Assembly: GCF_042678485.1 (NCBI RefSeq)
Contig: NZ_JBHTKR010000005.1
Coordinates: 434,001-498,000, forward strand
Reading direction: 5' to 3'
Length of the DNA: 64,000 bases
Source: Seohaeicola saemankumensis
Lineage (GTDB): Bacteria; Pseudomonadota; Alphaproteobacteria; Rhodobacterales; Rhodobacteraceae
Shown here: one piece after another, positions 62,920 through 64,000 of the stretch
How positions within the stretch are numbered: position 1 is the first letter of the stretch
Layout of the letters: each line of letters begins with the position of its first letter
Made by a program: the position numbers and the translations under genes
The notes under the pieces: generated by a model
What the model saw: only the letters and a program-made list of their open reading frames with translations
What the model was told of the DNA's origin: nothing
The model's database searches: none

Positions 62920-63183
62920 TTAAAGCTTGGTGCCGCGCTTTGCCCATTCATCGGCCAGTTGCGCCACGGCACCGAATTCGGTGGTGCAGACCGGCGTGAC
63001 ATCCTTGGGGTGGCTGAACAGAATGGCCCAGCTGTCACCGATCCAGTCATGAAAGGTTATCTTTCCCTGATCGGTGTCCGCCGTGAAATACGGCACGATA
63101 TCGTTGATACGCAGGCCCGTTTGGGTTTCCTTTCCTGTCATGGCCTCACTTGCATTCTGGGATTGAGATATTTCCTGCGCCAC
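62920..63183 (-). pseudogene. 5' fragment of a 1-Cys peroxiredoxin (AhpC/TSA)
   Basis: 87 codons matching only the N-terminal third of a Prx6-type peroxiredoxin: GLRINDIVPYFTADTDQGKI and FHDWIGDSWAILFSHPKDVTPVCTTE, with the peroxidatic Cys retained. The family is normally about 215 aa; this frame stops after KRGTKL, and neither the next bases nor other frames continue the Prx fold (IIGLSVDPV is absent). The rest has been deleted, probably by a rearrangement ending between 62820 and 62920. Expression is not excluded, but a functional peroxidase is unlikely. Confidence 0.8.
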
Positions 63184-63237
63184 GGATTTTCGCCCCCTCC
63201 CTTGCAGCCAATCAGGCAGAGTGACAGAGTGTCGCGA

Positions 63238-63270
63238 ATCCAGTGAGCCGACCTTTGATCCAGTGGATCA
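63238..63270. promoter_or_regulatory. Operator-like palindrome and direct repeat upstream of the aldehyde dehydrogenase gene
   Basis: Perfect 15-bp palindrome TGATCCA-G-TGGATCA at 63256-63270. Half of it, ATCCAGTG, is repeated exactly 20 bases upstream (63238-63245 and 63258-63265), two helical turns apart. It lies 38 bases before the aldehyde dehydrogenase ATG, where a repressor would sit. Confidence 0.5.
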
Positions 63271-63307
63271 GGCCCCATATCGAGACGCAATAACGAAGGA
63301 GATCGAC

Positions 63308-64000
63308 ATGATCGAGAAACGTCAGTTTTACATCAACGGTGCATGGGTAGACCCGATCGAAGGGCGCGACCATCCCGTGATCGACCCCTCGACCGAAGAA
63401 CCCTGCGCCATCATCTCGCTGGGTGGCAAGGCAGATACCGATGCTGCTGTTGCCGCGGCAAAAGCAGCGTTTCCGGCATGGATGAACACCCCTGTCGAAG
63501 AGCGTATCGCCCTGGTCGAGAAGATGCTGGACATCTACAAGTCCCGTACCGAGGATCTGGCCCAGGCGATGACCATGGAAATGGGCGCGCCCATCGACAT
63601 GTCGCGCGCCTCGCAGGTGGGTGCTGGCACATGGCATATCACCAACTTCATCACGGCCGCCAAGAAGTTCAAGTTCATCCGCCCGCTGGGCGATCACGCG
63701 CCGAACGACCGGATCGTTTACGAGCCGATCGGCGTCTGTGCGATGATCACGCCGTGGAACTGGCCGATGAACCAGGTCACGCTCAAGGTCGTGGCGGCCG
63801 CCATCGCGGGCTGCACCATGGTGCTGAAACCGTCGGAAGAAAGCCCGCTGAACGCGATCGTCTTTGCCGAGATCATGCACGAGGCAGGGTTCCCCAAGGG
63901 CGTGTTCAACCTTGTGAATGGTGACGGCATGGGTGTCGGTTCGCAGCTGTCCAACCACAAGGATGTGGACATGGTCAGCTTTACCGGTTCGACCCGCGCA
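63308..64000 (+). CDS. Aldehyde dehydrogenase family protein (3' end outside window)
   Basis: First 231 residues of an NAD(P)+-dependent aldehyde dehydrogenase. N-terminal FYINGAWVDPIEGR, the oxyanion Asn and coenzyme segment ITPWNWPMNQVTLK (about residues 145-160), KPSEESPLNA and SFTGSTRA at the edge are family-typical; the catalytic Cys and Glu lie beyond the window. About 475 residues are expected in full. ATG 63308 follows AAGGAG. Specific aldehyde cannot be assigned from this half. Confidence 0.93.
   Translation, partial: MIEKRQFYINGAWVDPIEGRDHPVIDPSTEEPCAIISLGGKADTDAAVAAAKAAFPAWMNTPVEERIALVEKMLDIYKSRTEDLAQAMTMEMGAPIDMSRASQVGAGTWHITNFITAAKKFKFIRPLGDHAPNDRIVYEPIGVCAMITPWNWPMNQVTLKVVAAAIAGCTMVLKPSEESPLNAIVFAEIMHEAGFPKGVFNLVNGDGMGVGSQLSNHKDVDMVSFTGSTRA

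Noticed and set aside
1..64000. Transposons, integrases, prophage genes, tRNA or rRNA genes
   Set aside because: None was recognised on either strand; a tRNAscan or IS database search could still find a short remnant.

Overview
The window is a GC-rich stretch of alphaproteobacterial chromosome, most likely from Rhodobacterales (Roseobacter/Paracoccaceae group). Pointers to that group are three Hint-domain proteins, an IalB-family protein, a DUF3035/BamF-like lipoprotein beside lspA and an M16 peptidase pair, the gpmI-envC-ctpA-rppH block, and rsmB-heparinase-purH gene order. I saw no rRNA, tRNA, CRISPR array, prophage, integrase or insertion sequence. Most of the window is core housekeeping DNA, densely packed, with accessory genes set between the core blocks.

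Layout. 1-9.4 kb: the N-terminal part of a hybrid sensor kinase (runs off the left edge), then a giant alpha-2-macroglobulin and its partner penicillin-binding protein 1C. 9.4-15.4 kb: a BktB-type thiolase, a PPP phosphatase and the full serine pathway (serA and serC on the minus strand, serB divergent). 15.5-26.5 kb: a Hint protein, asparaginase, an IalB protein, rlmN, a small conserved protein, a 53-bp minisatellite, a multidomain META-type envelope protein, a LOG protein, dapD, and a translationally coupled pair of Hint proteins, one of which has lost its catalytic residues. 26.8-36.7 kb: dapE, rnr, an MltB-type transglycosylase, a short reductive-dehalogenase-like iron-sulfur protein that overlaps convergently with a C-terminally truncated dnaE2, and a methyltransferase. 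36.8-50.2 kb: a long minus-strand run for cell-wall and envelope biogenesis (rppH, ctpA, envC, gpmI, two M16 peptidases, BamF-like lipoprotein, lspA) followed by purH, a heparinase-family protein and rsmB. 50.3-58.9 kb: an SdhAF4-like factor, a small periplasmic protein, dapB, rbfA, a phosphodiester-glycosidase-like protein, truB, DUF1643, DUF5665, a membrane-anchored RTX protein, rpsO and pnp. 59-64 kb: a lipase-like hydrolase with an unknown partner, an astE-like/rimK/rimB cluster for protein glutamylation, a broken 1-Cys peroxiredoxin, and the start of an aldehyde dehydrogenase.

Themes. Lysine/diaminopimelate synthesis (dapD, dapE, dapB), peptidoglycan handling (pbpC, mltB, envC, ctpA), and translation/RNA turnover (rbfA, truB, rpsO, pnp, rnr, rlmN, rsmB, rppH) dominate. 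The least ordinary items are the Hint/pseudo-Hint pair, the truncated dnaE2 without imuA/imuB overlapping the RdhA-like gene, a five-copy intergenic element usually set beside a GC hairpin, the RimK writer / RimB eraser / M14-like cluster, and the nested minisatellite. Start codons were chosen by ribosome-binding site and family N-terminus, so several are shorter than the longest open frame.
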